Shown one piece after another: positions 17,041-26,450 of a DNA stretch of 64,000 bases (the first letter of the stretch is position 1; the number at the start of each line of letters is the position of its first letter). Under the pieces are notes generated by a model. It worked only from the letters and a program-made list of their open reading frames with translations, was not told the DNA's origin and made no database searches. The stretch spans positions 29,296 through 93,295 of the forward strand of contig NZ_MRCD01000025.1 in the NCBI RefSeq assembly GCF_001904745.1, given 5' to 3'. The DNA comes from Calothrix sp. HK-06 (GTDB lineage: Bacteria > Cyanobacteriota > Cyanobacteriia > Cyanobacteriales > Nostocaceae). The position numbers were made by a program, and so were the translations under genes.

Positions 17041-18237
17041 TCAAAATTCTGTCCATCGGTCTTGTGGTAAAAACGAACGCTCCATTGAAATTGAAGCCAC
17101 AGCTTCGGTTAGCGTAAATTTACCCTCTTCAATCCATTGTTTTAATTCAATTGCAACTTGTAATGAAAGATACATACTTGCAAGGGGAGCGGTTCTAACG
17201 TTTTTACCTTCGATGGTAATGCGTCCTGATTTTAGTTGGGCATAACTTACTAGCCCAAATGTCGGACGAACACGTCGAGGAATTGAAAAATCTACTATTG
17301 GCGCCACTAGTTCTTTGTCTTGAACTGCACAGCGAGCTACTACTTCTTCATTAAGTACAGGGTAAGGAACTCCTACACCCAGCATTAAAGATGGTCCATA
17401 ATTTTTAAAGTAACAGCCTCGCACCCAACGAGCGTCCATTGATTTAGCATCGCCAATCAATGCTAAAGTCGCAGCCGGACCTATAGGAGTGTCGTTAGGT
17501 AATCGCTTTTGTAAAGGAAAATGTTGAGTACCTTCCCATGTTACGTAACCAACTCCTCCACCTAGAAAAATCCTTGTACCAATACCAACGAGTTGTAATT
17601 TTGGGTCGTTGAGAAGCGGTGATATTGCACCCGGATTTGAAAATACAGCATTTCCCAACCGGGGTTGTAACGGCCCTAAATATGTAAATAGTGGTCTGTC
17701 TCCTCCATTTACACCCACTATAAAATTTTGATAAAGGTTTCTGGGATTAAATAAATAAAACTGATTTATGGTTTCGCGCGAAATTGTCGTTTCAAATGAA
17801 GCACGGGGGTAACAGTCGGTTACTTGCCCTTCTGCCCGCAATTGTATTGGTTTCCCGGCAATCAAATCTTCTATGACGTGCCCACCACCACGTTTAAACT
17901 TAGGTGTCGTTTTCCGAACACGCGCTTCTTCACCGTCTTTTGTTTCTACTGTACAACTGGCGCCTATATATAAATCAACAGCACCAAAACCAGAATATGC
18001 TGGCACTCCATCAAGCCAACAACGCCGAATTTTTATTGGTGGGTCAGTATGTCCTAAGTTTATAATGGCGCCGCTCGATTCCATTGGTTCAAAAGTACCA
18101 GTTGTGATTACATCAACTTCTTTAGCCACTTGAGTAATACCAACTTCTGCAACTCTTGCTTTAATTTCAGAAGCGGTTAAAACTACAGCTTTTTGTTGAC
18201 TGATTTTTTCATTGATTTCCGCAAGTGTTCGCATCAT
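17041..18237 (-). CDS. DUF39 / homocysteine-biosynthesis (HcyBio) family protein
   Basis: A 398-residue protein of the DUF39 family. Characteristic stretches are ITTGTFEPMESSGAIINLGH, KIRRCWLDGVPAYSGFGAVD, LYIGAS followed by Cys95, KFKRGGGHVIEDLIAGK, GGDRPLFTYLGPLQPRLGNA and FLGGGVGYVTWEGTQHF. In methanogens the family member MA1821, together with a ferredoxin-like partner, takes part in making homocysteine from aspartate semialdehyde and a sulfide source. That protein carries additional CBS domains, absent here. Cys73, Cys95 and Cys142 are candidate catalytic residues. Whether the cyanobacterial protein performs the same reaction is inference. It converges with the gene at 15854 across a repeat block. 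Confidence 0.85.
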   Translation of the reverse strand: MMRTLAEINEKISQQKAVVLTASEIKARVAEVGITQVAKEVDVITTGTFEPMESSGAIINLGHTDPPIKIRRCWLDGVPAYSGFGAVDLYIGASCTVETKDGEEARVRKTTPKFKRGGGHVIEDLIAGKPIQLRAEGQVTDCYPRASFETTISRETINQFYLFNPRNLYQNFIVGVNGGDRPLFTYLGPLQPRLGNAVFSNPGAISPLLNDPKLQLVGIGTRIFLGGGVGYVTWEGTQHFPLQKRLPNDTPIGPAATLALIGDAKSMDARWVRGCYFKNYGPSLMLGVGVPYPVLNEEVVARCAVQDKELVAPIVDFSIPRRVRPTFGLVSYAQLKSGRITIEGKNVRTAPLASMYLSLQVAIELKQWIEEGKFTLTEAVASISMERSFLPQDRWTEF

Positions 18238-18360
18238 CGTGTCCGTGTTATAGGCAGTCTCATCTTGGGAAACATAGATATAGGATTCGAGTATACGGAT
18301 TCTTCTATGCTCATGGCATATAGGTTATCAGGTTAGCACTCTACTTTTATTTATAAATCG

Positions 18361-19989
18361 ATGAATATTTCTAACTCTGAACGAGAATTTTTATCTTTGG
18401 TTTCTAGGCTAGAACAAATGGAACGCCAGCAAGTACTACTCAGGCAGTATTTGCAAGGGATGAAACGTGAGTTAGATAATTTAATAGATAAATTTGAGAA
18501 TCGACCCGATGTTCAAATTGTGGAAAGTTTACAGTGGGAAGTAGCAGATTTACAAAATATTTTGTATCAACAAGCTAATATCAATCCAGATATAGAATTT
18601 TCTAAATTTAATAAATCTGAATCTTCGCTACATGCTACTGCGATTTTTTTAGAAGCAATTGACACTGTTTCTGTTCCAAAAACTAATAAAACTGGCAATA
18701 CGACAAGACCTTCTAAAAAACTCAGCGATGAAGAATTTAAGATAGAGCGTATGCTATTGCTACTTAATCAAATGTATGTAGCCCAAGACCGAACCGAAAT
18801 CAATCTTGAGGAATTGCTAAATCGTTATCAAAACGGAGAACGTAATTTTTGTAAAGTTGAACTAGAAGGTGCCTTATTTACTGGATATTCGCTAAATAAT
18901 ATCAAACTAAATCGAGCTAATTTAAACGGCGCCGATTTTAGCGGTATTGATTTACGCTATGCAGACCTTAGCCATGCTAATCTTCAGAATGCCAACCTGC
19001 ATAACACTAACTTATATGGCGCCGATCTGACACATGCTAATCTCAACAACGCTAATTTGAGTGGAGCAAAGCTAACTCGTACAAAGTTAGATGGCGCAAA
19101 CCTTAGTTGTGCTGATTTAAGCGGTGTTGATTTTAGCGAAATTAAGCTAAATCGAATTGATTTAAGTGGTGCAAATTTAAGTTGGTCTACGTTACGTAAA
19201 GCTGAGTTGAAAAATATAGACATGAGAGGTGCCCGTTTAAGTCGAGCTGATTTACTTGATGCCAATATATCGGGTGTAAATTTAGACGATGCAAATCTCC
19301 AACATGCGGTTTATAACGAAGCTACTGTTTTCCCTAATAATTTTGACCCTGCCACAAAAGGCGCCTATTTAATAGCTCCTGGTGCCTGTTTAGAAAACGC
19401 GCTTTTAACTAATGTACAGCTTGGTAACACTAATTTAAGCGGCGCCAATCTCCGAGGTGCAAATTTAACTGGCGCTGATTTGAGTGGAACCGATTTACGC
19501 GAAGCTAATTTAAGCGGTGCTAATTTAACTAAAGCAAGATTAGAAGGTGCTAATTTATTATTTGCTAATTTGAGTGATGTTGATTTGAGTGAAGCACAAC
19601 TCAGTGACCCTGAAGGCGAATTTCCAGCAAATATGATTGGTATTAATTTAAGTGGGGCTAATTTGAGTCGCGTCAAACTAACATATATTAATTTAACTAC
19701 AGCTAATCTTAGCAAAGCTAATCTTAAGTACGTGCAAGATTTTACACATAATTTGAGCGCAGCTAATTTAACAGGAGTTAATTTGATGGGTATGTATTTA
19801 AGTAATGTAAATTTGAGTGGCGCCAATTTAACAGCAGTAAACTTATCTGGTTCGTGCTTACGTGGCGCCAATCTTAGTAATGCTAATTTGAACAATGCCG
19901 ATTTGCGTGGCGCCGATTTGCGCGACACAAATTTGAAAGATACTAACTTTACAGACGCTAATCTAAGCGGAGCAATATTTGATAATTAA
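18361..19989 (+). CDS. Pentapeptide-repeat protein with N-terminal coiled coil
   Basis: A 542-residue protein. Residues about 1-80 are rich in Glu, Leu and Gln and look like a coiled coil (REFLSLVSRLEQMERQQVLL). From about 165 to the end come tandem A(D/N)LXX pentapeptides (NLNGADFSGIDLRYADLSHA and so on), interrupted at about 325-345 by VFPNNFDPATKGAYLIAPGA. Pentapeptide repeats fold into a right-handed quadrilateral beta helix. Cellular roles vary and cannot be told here. Many Gly-Ala pairs are encoded as GGCGCC. The gene converges on the RND pump gene; the two stop codons overlap in TTAA. Confidence 0.93.
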   Translation: MNISNSEREFLSLVSRLEQMERQQVLLRQYLQGMKRELDNLIDKFENRPDVQIVESLQWEVADLQNILYQQANINPDIEFSKFNKSESSLHATAIFLEAIDTVSVPKTNKTGNTTRPSKKLSDEEFKIERMLLLLNQMYVAQDRTEINLEELLNRYQNGERNFCKVELEGALFTGYSLNNIKLNRANLNGADFSGIDLRYADLSHANLQNANLHNTNLYGADLTHANLNNANLSGAKLTRTKLDGANLSCADLSGVDFSEIKLNRIDLSGANLSWSTLRKAELKNIDMRGARLSRADLLDANISGVNLDDANLQHAVYNEATVFPNNFDPATKGAYLIAPGACLENALLTNVQLGNTNLSGANLRGANLTGADLSGTDLREANLSGANLTKARLEGANLLFANLSDVDLSEAQLSDPEGEFPANMIGINLSGANLSRVKLTYINLTTANLSKANLKYVQDFTHNLSAANLTGVNLMGMYLSNVNLSGANLTAVNLSGSCLRGANLSNANLNNADLRGADLRDTNLKDTNFTDANLSGAIFDN

Positions 19990-22900
19990 TACTTTACTTT
20001 CTCATCCTCAACATTTGCTGTAGAGACGTGATTAATCACGTCTTTATGATTCACATCTCCACGAGGGCGCCGTTTTTTCCCAAACCCATATTTGAATAAG
20101 TTTATAATCCAGGTTTGGAAGTCGTCTATATAACTAAATAAGACTGGTACGACAAGCAACGTTAGCAACGTTGATGTTGTAAAACCTCCTAAAATTGCCA
20201 CTCCCATTGGTTGACGAACTTCGGCACCTGCCCCAATTCCTAATGCTAATGGAATTGTGCCTGCAATACTCGCTAATGATGTCATCATGATAGGACGCAA
20301 CCGCGATACCCCAGCTTCGATTAACGCTGCACGCTGCGGTTTTCCTTCTTCCATGTTGATAATGGTGTAGTCTACAAGCAAAATAGAGTTCTTAGTAACA
20401 ATACCTAACAACAACACAATTCCAATGAGCGCGTATATACCCAATGCTTTTTGTGATACTAATAAGCCAACTAAGGCGCCTCCCAAACAAAATGGTAGTG
20501 CTGCCATGATGGTAATAGGATGCAAAAAGTTGTTGTAAAGTAGCACTAATATCGCGTATATACAGGTAACTGCCAAAAGTACAGCTAAACCGAAGCGACT
20601 AAAAATATCCTGCATGATTTTTGCGTCACCTGAGCTACGCTGAATAACTTCAGCAGGCAAAGAAAGCAGCGCTGGTAACTGAGAAACTTTGGTTAAAGCA
20701 TCACCTAATGATAATCCGGTTAAGTTAGCTTCCACTGAGACTTGACGCAGACGGTCAAAACGGTTGATTGTTGAAGGTCCACTACCAAATTTAATATTTG
20801 CAACGGAAAGTAGCGGTACAGTGCTACCGTTTTGGGATGGTACACGAAGATTTTTGAATGTATTAATATCTGCCCTAGCTTTGGGGTCAATTTGTACACG
20901 TATAGGAATTTGACGGTCGGGTAAATTAAATTTCGCCAGGTTGGCTTCATTATCACCAATTGTTGCTAACGATGCTGTTCGTGCTATTGATTGTACGGTG
21001 ACTCCTAAATCTGCCGCACGCTGTGGGTCTGGAATGACAAGTATTTCTGGTTTAACTAAACTGGCACTCGAAGATACTTCAACGGCACCAGGTATTGTCC
21101 GCATTTGTGATTCTAATGCTACAGCAGACCTATTTAACGCTTCAGGGTTTTCGCTTTGTAATAATATAGTTAAGTCTTTACGACCACCAACGGCACCTGC
21201 CGAGGCAAAACTAATACGGGCGCCAGGTACTTTTTCAAGTAATGGGCGTGTTTGATTTTCGTATTCGATTTGAGAAATATTACGTTGTTCTCTAGGTTTT
21301 AGTTTAACCGTTAGTGAAGCGGTATTTATTTGTTCTGTTGCGAGAACACTTTCTACTAAGGGATTTTGGCGAATAATATTAGTTGCTATTGTGCTTGCTC
21401 TGTCAACATCTCTTAACGTTGAACCTGGTGGTAATTCAATATTTACCGTAGAAATACCGATATCTCCACCATCCACTAGCCCTTTAGGAATAAGCGGTAC
21501 AAGCATTAAAGAAGCTATAAAGAATCCAATCGCGATGCCAATTGTAATGATGCGATGGCGCAATGACCATTTTAATAGTGAGGCATAAGGTTTAAAACGG
21601 CGCCCTTTGCCACGATTTAAATTAGATACACGAACTGCATCTCTACCTTCAGCATTTTTACCTTCGTGCTTATCTTTGAGTAAATAGGCGCCCATCATAG
21701 GAGTAACCATGCGCGCTACCAAGGTAGAAAAAATAGTAGAAACGGCAACAGTAACACCAAATGGTTGGAAAAATTGACCTGGAACCCCTCCCATAAAAGC
21801 AACAGGTAAAAATACGGCAATGATTGTAGCACTCGATGCAATTACAGCTAACCCGACTTCAGCAGAGGAGTCGAAGGCAGCTTTCATTGGCGTTTTGCCC
21901 ATTGCCATGTGCCGTTCCATATTTTCAATTTCTACCACCGCGTCATCGACTAAGTTACCCACCGCCAAAGCTAACCCTAACAATGTCATATTGTTAAGCG
22001 TGTAACCTAACGCTTGCTGTACAGCAAAGGTAGGTATCATCGATAAAGGCAACGCCACAGCAGTAATTAATGTCGCACGCCAATCACGTAAAAACAATAA
22101 AATTACTATTACCGCGAGTGTTGACGCTTGAATTAATTCATCAATGGTGCTTTGGTAAGACTGCCTAACAAACGTAGCGCGCGTAAAAATTAGCTCAAGT
22201 TTGACATCTTTAGGCAAACTTTTTTGCAGCTGTGCGACTGCTTGCTTTACTCCTTCTTCAACAGTCACCATAACGCTGCCCGTACTTCGCAACACTTCAA
22301 AAGCGACAACGGGTTTATTATTTAATTTTGCTGCTTGACGAACATCGCCAAAACTATCATCTATATTTCCCAAAGAAGCTAAAGGTACACTTCCTCCCCC
22401 AGGCAAAACAATTTCATAGTTCTTTAGAGCAGAGACACTTTCGGCACTACCAAGAGTACGAATACTTTGCTCACTGCCACCAACTTCAGCGCGTCCTCCA
22501 GGTAAATTAATATTGAACGCTCGAATTTGGTCGTTTACTTGAGTGGCAGTAATACCTAGAGACTGTAATCTTTCTGGGTCTAAGTTTACACGTACTTCCC
22601 TATCTACTCCTCCAACACGGTTAATTTGAGCAACTCCACGAACACCCAGAAGCGCACGGCTAATTGTTTGGTCAACTATATTACTTAAATCTTCGACCGA
22701 ACGAGATTCTGATGTTACCGCATAGGTCATAATTGGACCTCCAGAAAACTCCAACCGTTTAACAATTGGGTCATTAACGTCTTGGGGTAAATTTTGTCGT
22801 ATTTGGGCAATTGCGTTACGAACATCATTTGTTGCACGGTCAGTGTTTGTACCCAAAACAAAATTAATGGTTGTAACGCTAGAGCCATCAGTGACTGTCG

Positions 22901-23150
22901 AGCGTAACTCGTCGATATTACCCAAAGAAGCAACGGCATCTTCTACTTTTTTAGTAACTTGTGATTCCAGTTCGGTCGGCCCAGCACCAGGTTGTGTTAC
23001 TGTCACCGAAACAGTCGGAACGTCAATATTAGGGTTAATATCTATTCCCAAAGTGGTGAATGAATACCAACCAATTAAGGTCAAAATTATAAATAAAATT
23101 ATGGTCGGGACTGGTTTTTTAATCGACCAAGCTGAAATATTAAATGACAT
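19986..23150 (-). CDS. RND-family efflux pump inner-membrane protein (AcrB/HAE1-like)
   Basis: A 1054-residue proton-driven multidrug transporter. N-terminal FNISAWSIKKPVPTIILFII is a standard first membrane helix. Two porter domains and twelve membrane helices follow. The proton-relay pair is in GNLVDDAVVEIEN (about 400-412), and the distal Lys in VTKNSILLVDY. It pairs with the membrane-fusion gene 30 bases upstream (23181-24686). An outer-membrane TolC-like channel is not in the window. The last codons, KDVINHVST, come from a TGTAGAGACGTGATTAATCACGTC palindrome element, so the C-terminus appears to have been extended or replaced by a repeat. Substrate unknown. Confidence 0.95.
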   Translation of the reverse strand: MSFNISAWSIKKPVPTIILFIILTLIGWYSFTTLGIDINPNIDVPTVSVTVTQPGAGPTELESQVTKKVEDAVASLGNIDELRSTVTDGSSVTTINFVLGTNTDRATNDVRNAIAQIRQNLPQDVNDPIVKRLEFSGGPIMTYAVTSESRSVEDLSNIVDQTISRALLGVRGVAQINRVGGVDREVRVNLDPERLQSLGITATQVNDQIRAFNINLPGGRAEVGGSEQSIRTLGSAESVSALKNYEIVLPGGGSVPLASLGNIDDSFGDVRQAAKLNNKPVVAFEVLRSTGSVMVTVEEGVKQAVAQLQKSLPKDVKLELIFTRATFVRQSYQSTIDELIQASTLAVIVILLFLRDWRATLITAVALPLSMIPTFAVQQALGYTLNNMTLLGLALAVGNLVDDAVVEIENMERHMAMGKTPMKAAFDSSAEVGLAVIASSATIIAVFLPVAFMGGVPGQFFQPFGVTVAVSTIFSTLVARMVTPMMGAYLLKDKHEGKNAEGRDAVRVSNLNRGKGRRFKPYASLLKWSLRHRIITIGIAIGFFIASLMLVPLIPKGLVDGGDIGISTVNIELPPGSTLRDVDRASTIATNIIRQNPLVESVLATEQINTASLTVKLKPREQRNISQIEYENQTRPLLEKVPGARISFASAGAVGGRKDLTILLQSENPEALNRSAVALESQMRTIPGAVEVSSSASLVKPEILVIPDPQRAADLGVTVQSIARTASLATIGDNEANLAKFNLPDRQIPIRVQIDPKARADINTFKNLRVPSQNGSTVPLLSVANIKFGSGPSTINRFDRLRQVSVEANLTGLSLGDALTKVSQLPALLSLPAEVIQRSSGDAKIMQDIFSRFGLAVLLAVTCIYAILVLLYNNFLHPITIMAALPFCLGGALVGLLVSQKALGIYALIGIVLLLGIVTKNSILLVDYTIINMEEGKPQRAALIEAGVSRLRPIMMTSLASIAGTIPLALGIGAGAEVRQPMGVAILGGFTTSTLLTLLVVPVLFSYIDDFQTWIINLFKYGFGKKRRPRGDVNHKDVINHVSTANVEDEKVKY
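20019..20046. repeat. TGTAGAGAC palindrome, copy inside the RND coding end
   Basis: TGTAGAGACGTG, ATTAAT centre, CACGTCTTTA. It encodes part of the C-terminal tail of the RND pump on the minus strand. It belongs to the family also seen at 30490, 30857, 54601 and 62758. Confidence 0.75.
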
Positions 23151-23157
23151 TAAATTA

Positions 23158-23192
23158 AGTTAGGAGTTAGGAATTAGGAGTTATGAGTTAGT
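23158..23192. repeat. AGTTAGG-type heptamer repeat between pump genes
   Basis: AGTTAGGAGTTAGGAATTAGG followed by AGTTATGAGTTAG. It fills the 30-base gap between the two efflux genes and overlaps the last codons and stop of the membrane-fusion gene. Confidence 0.7.
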
Positions 23193-24686
23193 TGCGACTC
23201 TAACTGTGTCACCATCTTTGATATAACCGGCGCCATCGATGACCACTTTGTCACCTACTTTCAAACCGTCTTTAATTTCAATACGGTTATTATTGAGTAT
23301 TTCTCCCACTTGTACTTTCTGAGCTTTTACTTTGTCTTCACCCATTAGCATGAATACAATCGCGCTGCCATCAGATTGTGGTTGAACGGCTTTTTGTGGG
23401 ACTGCAACACCAACAGATGTTGATGTATTAATCGCACCAGTCGCGAACATTCCTGGTTTGAGCAAATTTGTGGGTGGCAATTCTATTCTTACGGTTGCTT
23501 CGCGTCGCTGTTGGTTTACCACTGGCTCAATTTCTCTAACTGTTCCAATTAAACGAACTCGGTTATCGCGGTCTGAAGTTACTTGTACCGAAGCGCCAAT
23601 TCTAACTTGAGGTAACTGAACCTCTGGGACTTGCGCTTGTAATTCTAATTTGCCGTCTTGAACAATAGAAAATAGCTTTTGTGAGCCACCAACTACAGTA
23701 CCTACTTGACTTTGTGGTGGAACTCCTGTGACATCACCCACACGGACTAGTTTCTCTGCTATGTATCCTGAAACTGGCGCCCGAACAACAGTCTGACTTA
23801 GCTGCGTTTTGATTTGCTCTAATCTAGCATTATTACTCCTGACACTAGCTTGGGCACTTGACGTTCCAGCTTCAGCGATGCGAACTGCTGCTTGTGCGCT
23901 ACCGACGTTTGCTTGTGCAGTGGCAACGTTGGCTTGAGCGTTACGAATATTTGCCTCAGCTTGACGCACTGCTTCACGCGCTGTAGTCAAATTAGTTTCT
24001 AAGGTTTCTAACGCTTGACGACTAATGGCACCTTGAGCGAAAAGTTGTTGATTACGGGTAACATTTCGCTGTGCATCGTTCAATCTTGCTCGTGCTTGTC
24101 CTAAATCAGCTTGTCTTTGCTGTACAACTGCTTGTGCTGATGCTACTGCCGCTTGTGCAGCTTCAACTGCTGCTTGCCTTGATATTACATCAGCTTGTTT
24201 CGATGAAACATCAGCCTGTTTTGATTCAATATCTGCTCTTGCTTGACGAATTTGGTCTTGTATGACTGAGTTATCAAGTACTGCCATGACTTGACCTGCT
24301 TTTACAAAGTCACCAATATCTACCAACACTTGCTTAACTTGTAAACCATTACTAATTGGCAATACTGGGGTCAAGTCTCGTGCGGCAATATTCCCTGTGA
24401 CTGGGAGTGTACGAAATATTCGAGTTGTTTCAGCTCGGGCGAAAGTCACAGTCATACTTGGCGCCACACTAGTTGACGCTGCTACCTGTTTGGTTTGTGG
24501 CATAGCACCCGGACGCTGGCTAAATGCTCGTATCCCTCCTAGGGCAATAATTATTCCCATTCCCAAACCAAGCATCAATGGAGTCAACCATCCCCGCTTT
24601 GGTCTTGGCGGTTCCGAATGCCAATCTTCCTCATCAACCGATATCGGTTTCCGCACTTCCAACTCAGAAAAACTTTCTTCCCCCAC
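23181..24686 (-). CDS. RND efflux membrane-fusion (periplasmic adaptor) protein
   Basis: A 501-residue HlyD/AcrA-type adaptor. I choose GTG 24686 as start because GGAGG (24695-24699, minus strand) lies eight bases before it; an ATG at 24752 would add 22 atypical residues. A membrane anchor is at about 34-53 (LTPLMLGLGMGIIIALGGI). A biotinyl-lipoyl-like half motif follows (QVLVDIGDFVKAGQVMAVLD). A long alanine/glutamine-rich alpha-helical hairpin (about 130-275: DVSSKQADVISRQAAVEAAQ, NVATAQANVGSAQAAV) comes next, then the second lipoyl half VVRAPVSGYIAEKLVRVGD and beta-barrel domains. The hairpin is unusually long, which suggests a tall adaptor. It forms an operon with the RND pump downstream. 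Confidence 0.93.
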   Translation of the reverse strand: MGEESFSELEVRKPISVDEEDWHSEPPRPKRGWLTPLMLGLGMGIIIALGGIRAFSQRPGAMPQTKQVAASTSVAPSMTVTFARAETTRIFRTLPVTGNIAARDLTPVLPISNGLQVKQVLVDIGDFVKAGQVMAVLDNSVIQDQIRQARADIESKQADVSSKQADVISRQAAVEAAQAAVASAQAVVQQRQADLGQARARLNDAQRNVTRNQQLFAQGAISRQALETLETNLTTAREAVRQAEANIRNAQANVATAQANVGSAQAAVRIAEAGTSSAQASVRSNNARLEQIKTQLSQTVVRAPVSGYIAEKLVRVGDVTGVPPQSQVGTVVGGSQKLFSIVQDGKLELQAQVPEVQLPQVRIGASVQVTSDRDNRVRLIGTVREIEPVVNQQRREATVRIELPPTNLLKPGMFATGAINTSTSVGVAVPQKAVQPQSDGSAIVFMLMGEDKVKAQKVQVGEILNNNRIEIKDGLKVGDKVVIDGAGYIKDGDTVRVATNS

Positions 24687-25347
24687 AATTAATGCCTCCA
24701 GTATTAACCAAGTTGAATTTACACAGTTTTGTTTAAGAAAGTTTTCAAACAATTACTATATTTTAACTATGCCGCACAAATTTGACTTCCGCCTGTACAA
24801 TGCGTCACCCGATAGCATGATTTTTAGTTAATGCGAAGCACGTCACACTCTTGGCAATGCCTTAATCACCATCAAATCATCGTCAAATCACCGCACTATA
24901 ACGAGTTGATGTGAAAAAATAATAATCATAATCGATTATTTAAATTTGTCCATTAAAGAAACCGGGTTTCTAGCCCAAATTTTCGTTTTCATTACAAGAT
25001 TGGGGCAAAGAAACCCGGTTTCTCAGAGCTTCTGCTTTACCAACGAAGTCATAGTAGTCAATATGTATTATATATAAATAGTATAGTAAGCCTTACGGCT
25101 TTTAGTTGAACAGATATCGCCCATTAATCGTAAATCTTTGCACCTAACTAAAGGCATAGCATATCCTGTGGTAAGGGCAGAAAAAGTTTTCTCGTCTATG
25201 CAAGCGATTCAAGCAATTTAGTGAATAGTGATGGTAGCTACGAACAAAATCTGGGAAAAATCTGTATAACCCTTAATTAATCAAACTATGTCTCAATAGA
25301 TTGATTAAGAAAACCCATTAATACATAGTATCTAGATTCATACCAAT
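24687..25347. other. 661-base gene-free spacer with hairpin repeats
   Basis: It separates the divergent efflux operon and the HD gene. It holds a pair of AGAAACC palindromes (24957-25023), an AAGCCTTACGGCTTTT terminator-like hairpin at about 25087-25102, and a run of AT-rich sequence. No open frame with a recognisable product was found. Confidence 0.5.
24957..25023. repeat. AGAAACC palindromes in inverted pair
   Basis: AGAAACCGGGTTTCT (24957-24971) and its exact reverse complement AGAAACCCGGTTTCT (25009-25023) enclose a 37-base loop that itself has AGCCC and GGGGC. Each arm is also almost self-complementary, so either two small hairpins or one large one can form. Confidence 0.8.
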
Positions 25348-26211
25348 ATGTTTAATACAACAGAAATTTTAATTGATGCGTTTGTAAAGCAGATTCGTGA
25401 AGGATATAGACGTACTTACGGCTGTCTAAAAACAGATTATCAAGATATTATCGCTTGGGCTGGCAATATGGCGTTAGAGAACATTGCCAACAGTGATGCT
25501 CTTTATCACAACGTCGAACATTCTATTTTAGTAACCCTAGTTGGGCAAGAGATTCTTCGTGGTAAGCATATCCGTGAGGGAGGAGTATCGAGCGAAGACT
25601 GGTTACACTGTATTATTTCGTTATTATGCCATGATATTGGCTACGTCAAGGGAGTATGCCGTCAAGACAAAGAAATTGATGGTTTATATTCTACAGGCAA
25701 AGAAGGAAAAATGATTCCTTTACCACCTGGCGCCTCTGACGCAAGTCTGACACCTTATCATGTAGACCGAGCCAAACTGTTTATTGATGAGCGATTCGGT
25801 GGTCATAAACTTATTGACTCAGAAGTTATCAAAAGCAACATTGAATTAACTCGCTTTCCAGTACCAGCAAAAGAAGACAGTCAAGGAACCCAGTGTTTTG
25901 CGGGATTGGTACGTGCTGCTGATTTAATTGGACAATTGAGTGACCCTCGTTACCTAAATAAAATCACTTCATTGTTCTACGAATTTGAAGAAACAGGAAT
26001 GAATAAGGTATTGGGGTATAAAACACCTGCGGATTTGCGTAAAAACTACGCTAAGTTCTACTGGAACGGTGTGTTTCCTTATATCCAAGACGGTTTACGC
26101 TACTTGTCTTTAACCCAACAGGGTAAACAAATCATAGCTAATCTATACTCCAACGTCTTTGTCGTTGAACACGAGCGTCAAATTGAAGAAAAACTATACC
26201 TTGTTAGTTAA
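25348..26211 (+). CDS. HD-domain metal-dependent phosphohydrolase
   Basis: A 287-residue soluble protein. The HD superfamily metal ligands are visible as YHNVEHS (H54, H58) and LLCHDIGYVKG (H95, D96). A later Asp probably lies in VRAADLIGQLSD. HD proteins hydrolyse phosphate esters of nucleotides or second messengers. The lack of a GYP insert argues against a c-di-GMP HD-GYP enzyme. The substrate cannot be assigned. The neighbours are a repeat-rich spacer and an unrelated ABC permease. Confidence 0.88.
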   Translation: MFNTTEILIDAFVKQIREGYRRTYGCLKTDYQDIIAWAGNMALENIANSDALYHNVEHSILVTLVGQEILRGKHIREGGVSSEDWLHCIISLLCHDIGYVKGVCRQDKEIDGLYSTGKEGKMIPLPPGASDASLTPYHVDRAKLFIDERFGGHKLIDSEVIKSNIELTRFPVPAKEDSQGTQCFAGLVRAADLIGQLSDPRYLNKITSLFYEFEETGMNKVLGYKTPADLRKNYAKFYWNGVFPYIQDGLRYLSLTQQGKQIIANLYSNVFVVEHERQIEEKLYLVS

Positions 26212-26220
26212 AAGTGCTGT

Positions 26221-26361
26221 GTGCTGAGTAGAGTTAGGAGCTAGGGTGCGTAACGCCATAACAATCGTAAACTAAGACTAATGAACTAGTAGCGTTACGC
26301 ACCTTACGAGTTAGGAGTTAGGAGTAAAAAAACTTAGCACTCAGCACTTTCTACTCAGCAC
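26221..26361. repeat. Compound inverted-repeat spacer
   Basis: Outer arms GTGCTGAGTA (26221-26230) and TACTCAGCAC (26352-26361); inner arms GGTGCGTAACGC (26245-26256) and GCGTTACGCACC (26292-26303); AGTTAGG heptamers lie between on both sides. The block can fold into one long interrupted hairpin downstream of the HD gene. The inner arms resemble the GGTGCGTGAAAGC hairpin at 46421-46481. Confidence 0.75.
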
Positions 26362-26450
26362 TTTGTAAAGATTGACATTTTGCCCCACAACGTTGACGAT
26401 TAACTATTAACTTATAACTATTAGGTCTTGACAATTTACATAAACTGACT

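Noticed and set aside
18984..19928. Long open frames antisense to the pentapeptide gene
   Set aside because: They arise from the periodic coding of the repeat (Leu-Ala-Pro-Leu patterns) and have no own features.
24687..24752. ATG 24752 as start of the membrane-fusion gene
   Set aside because: The GTG at 24686 has a well-spaced GGAGG and the extra 22 residues are atypical.
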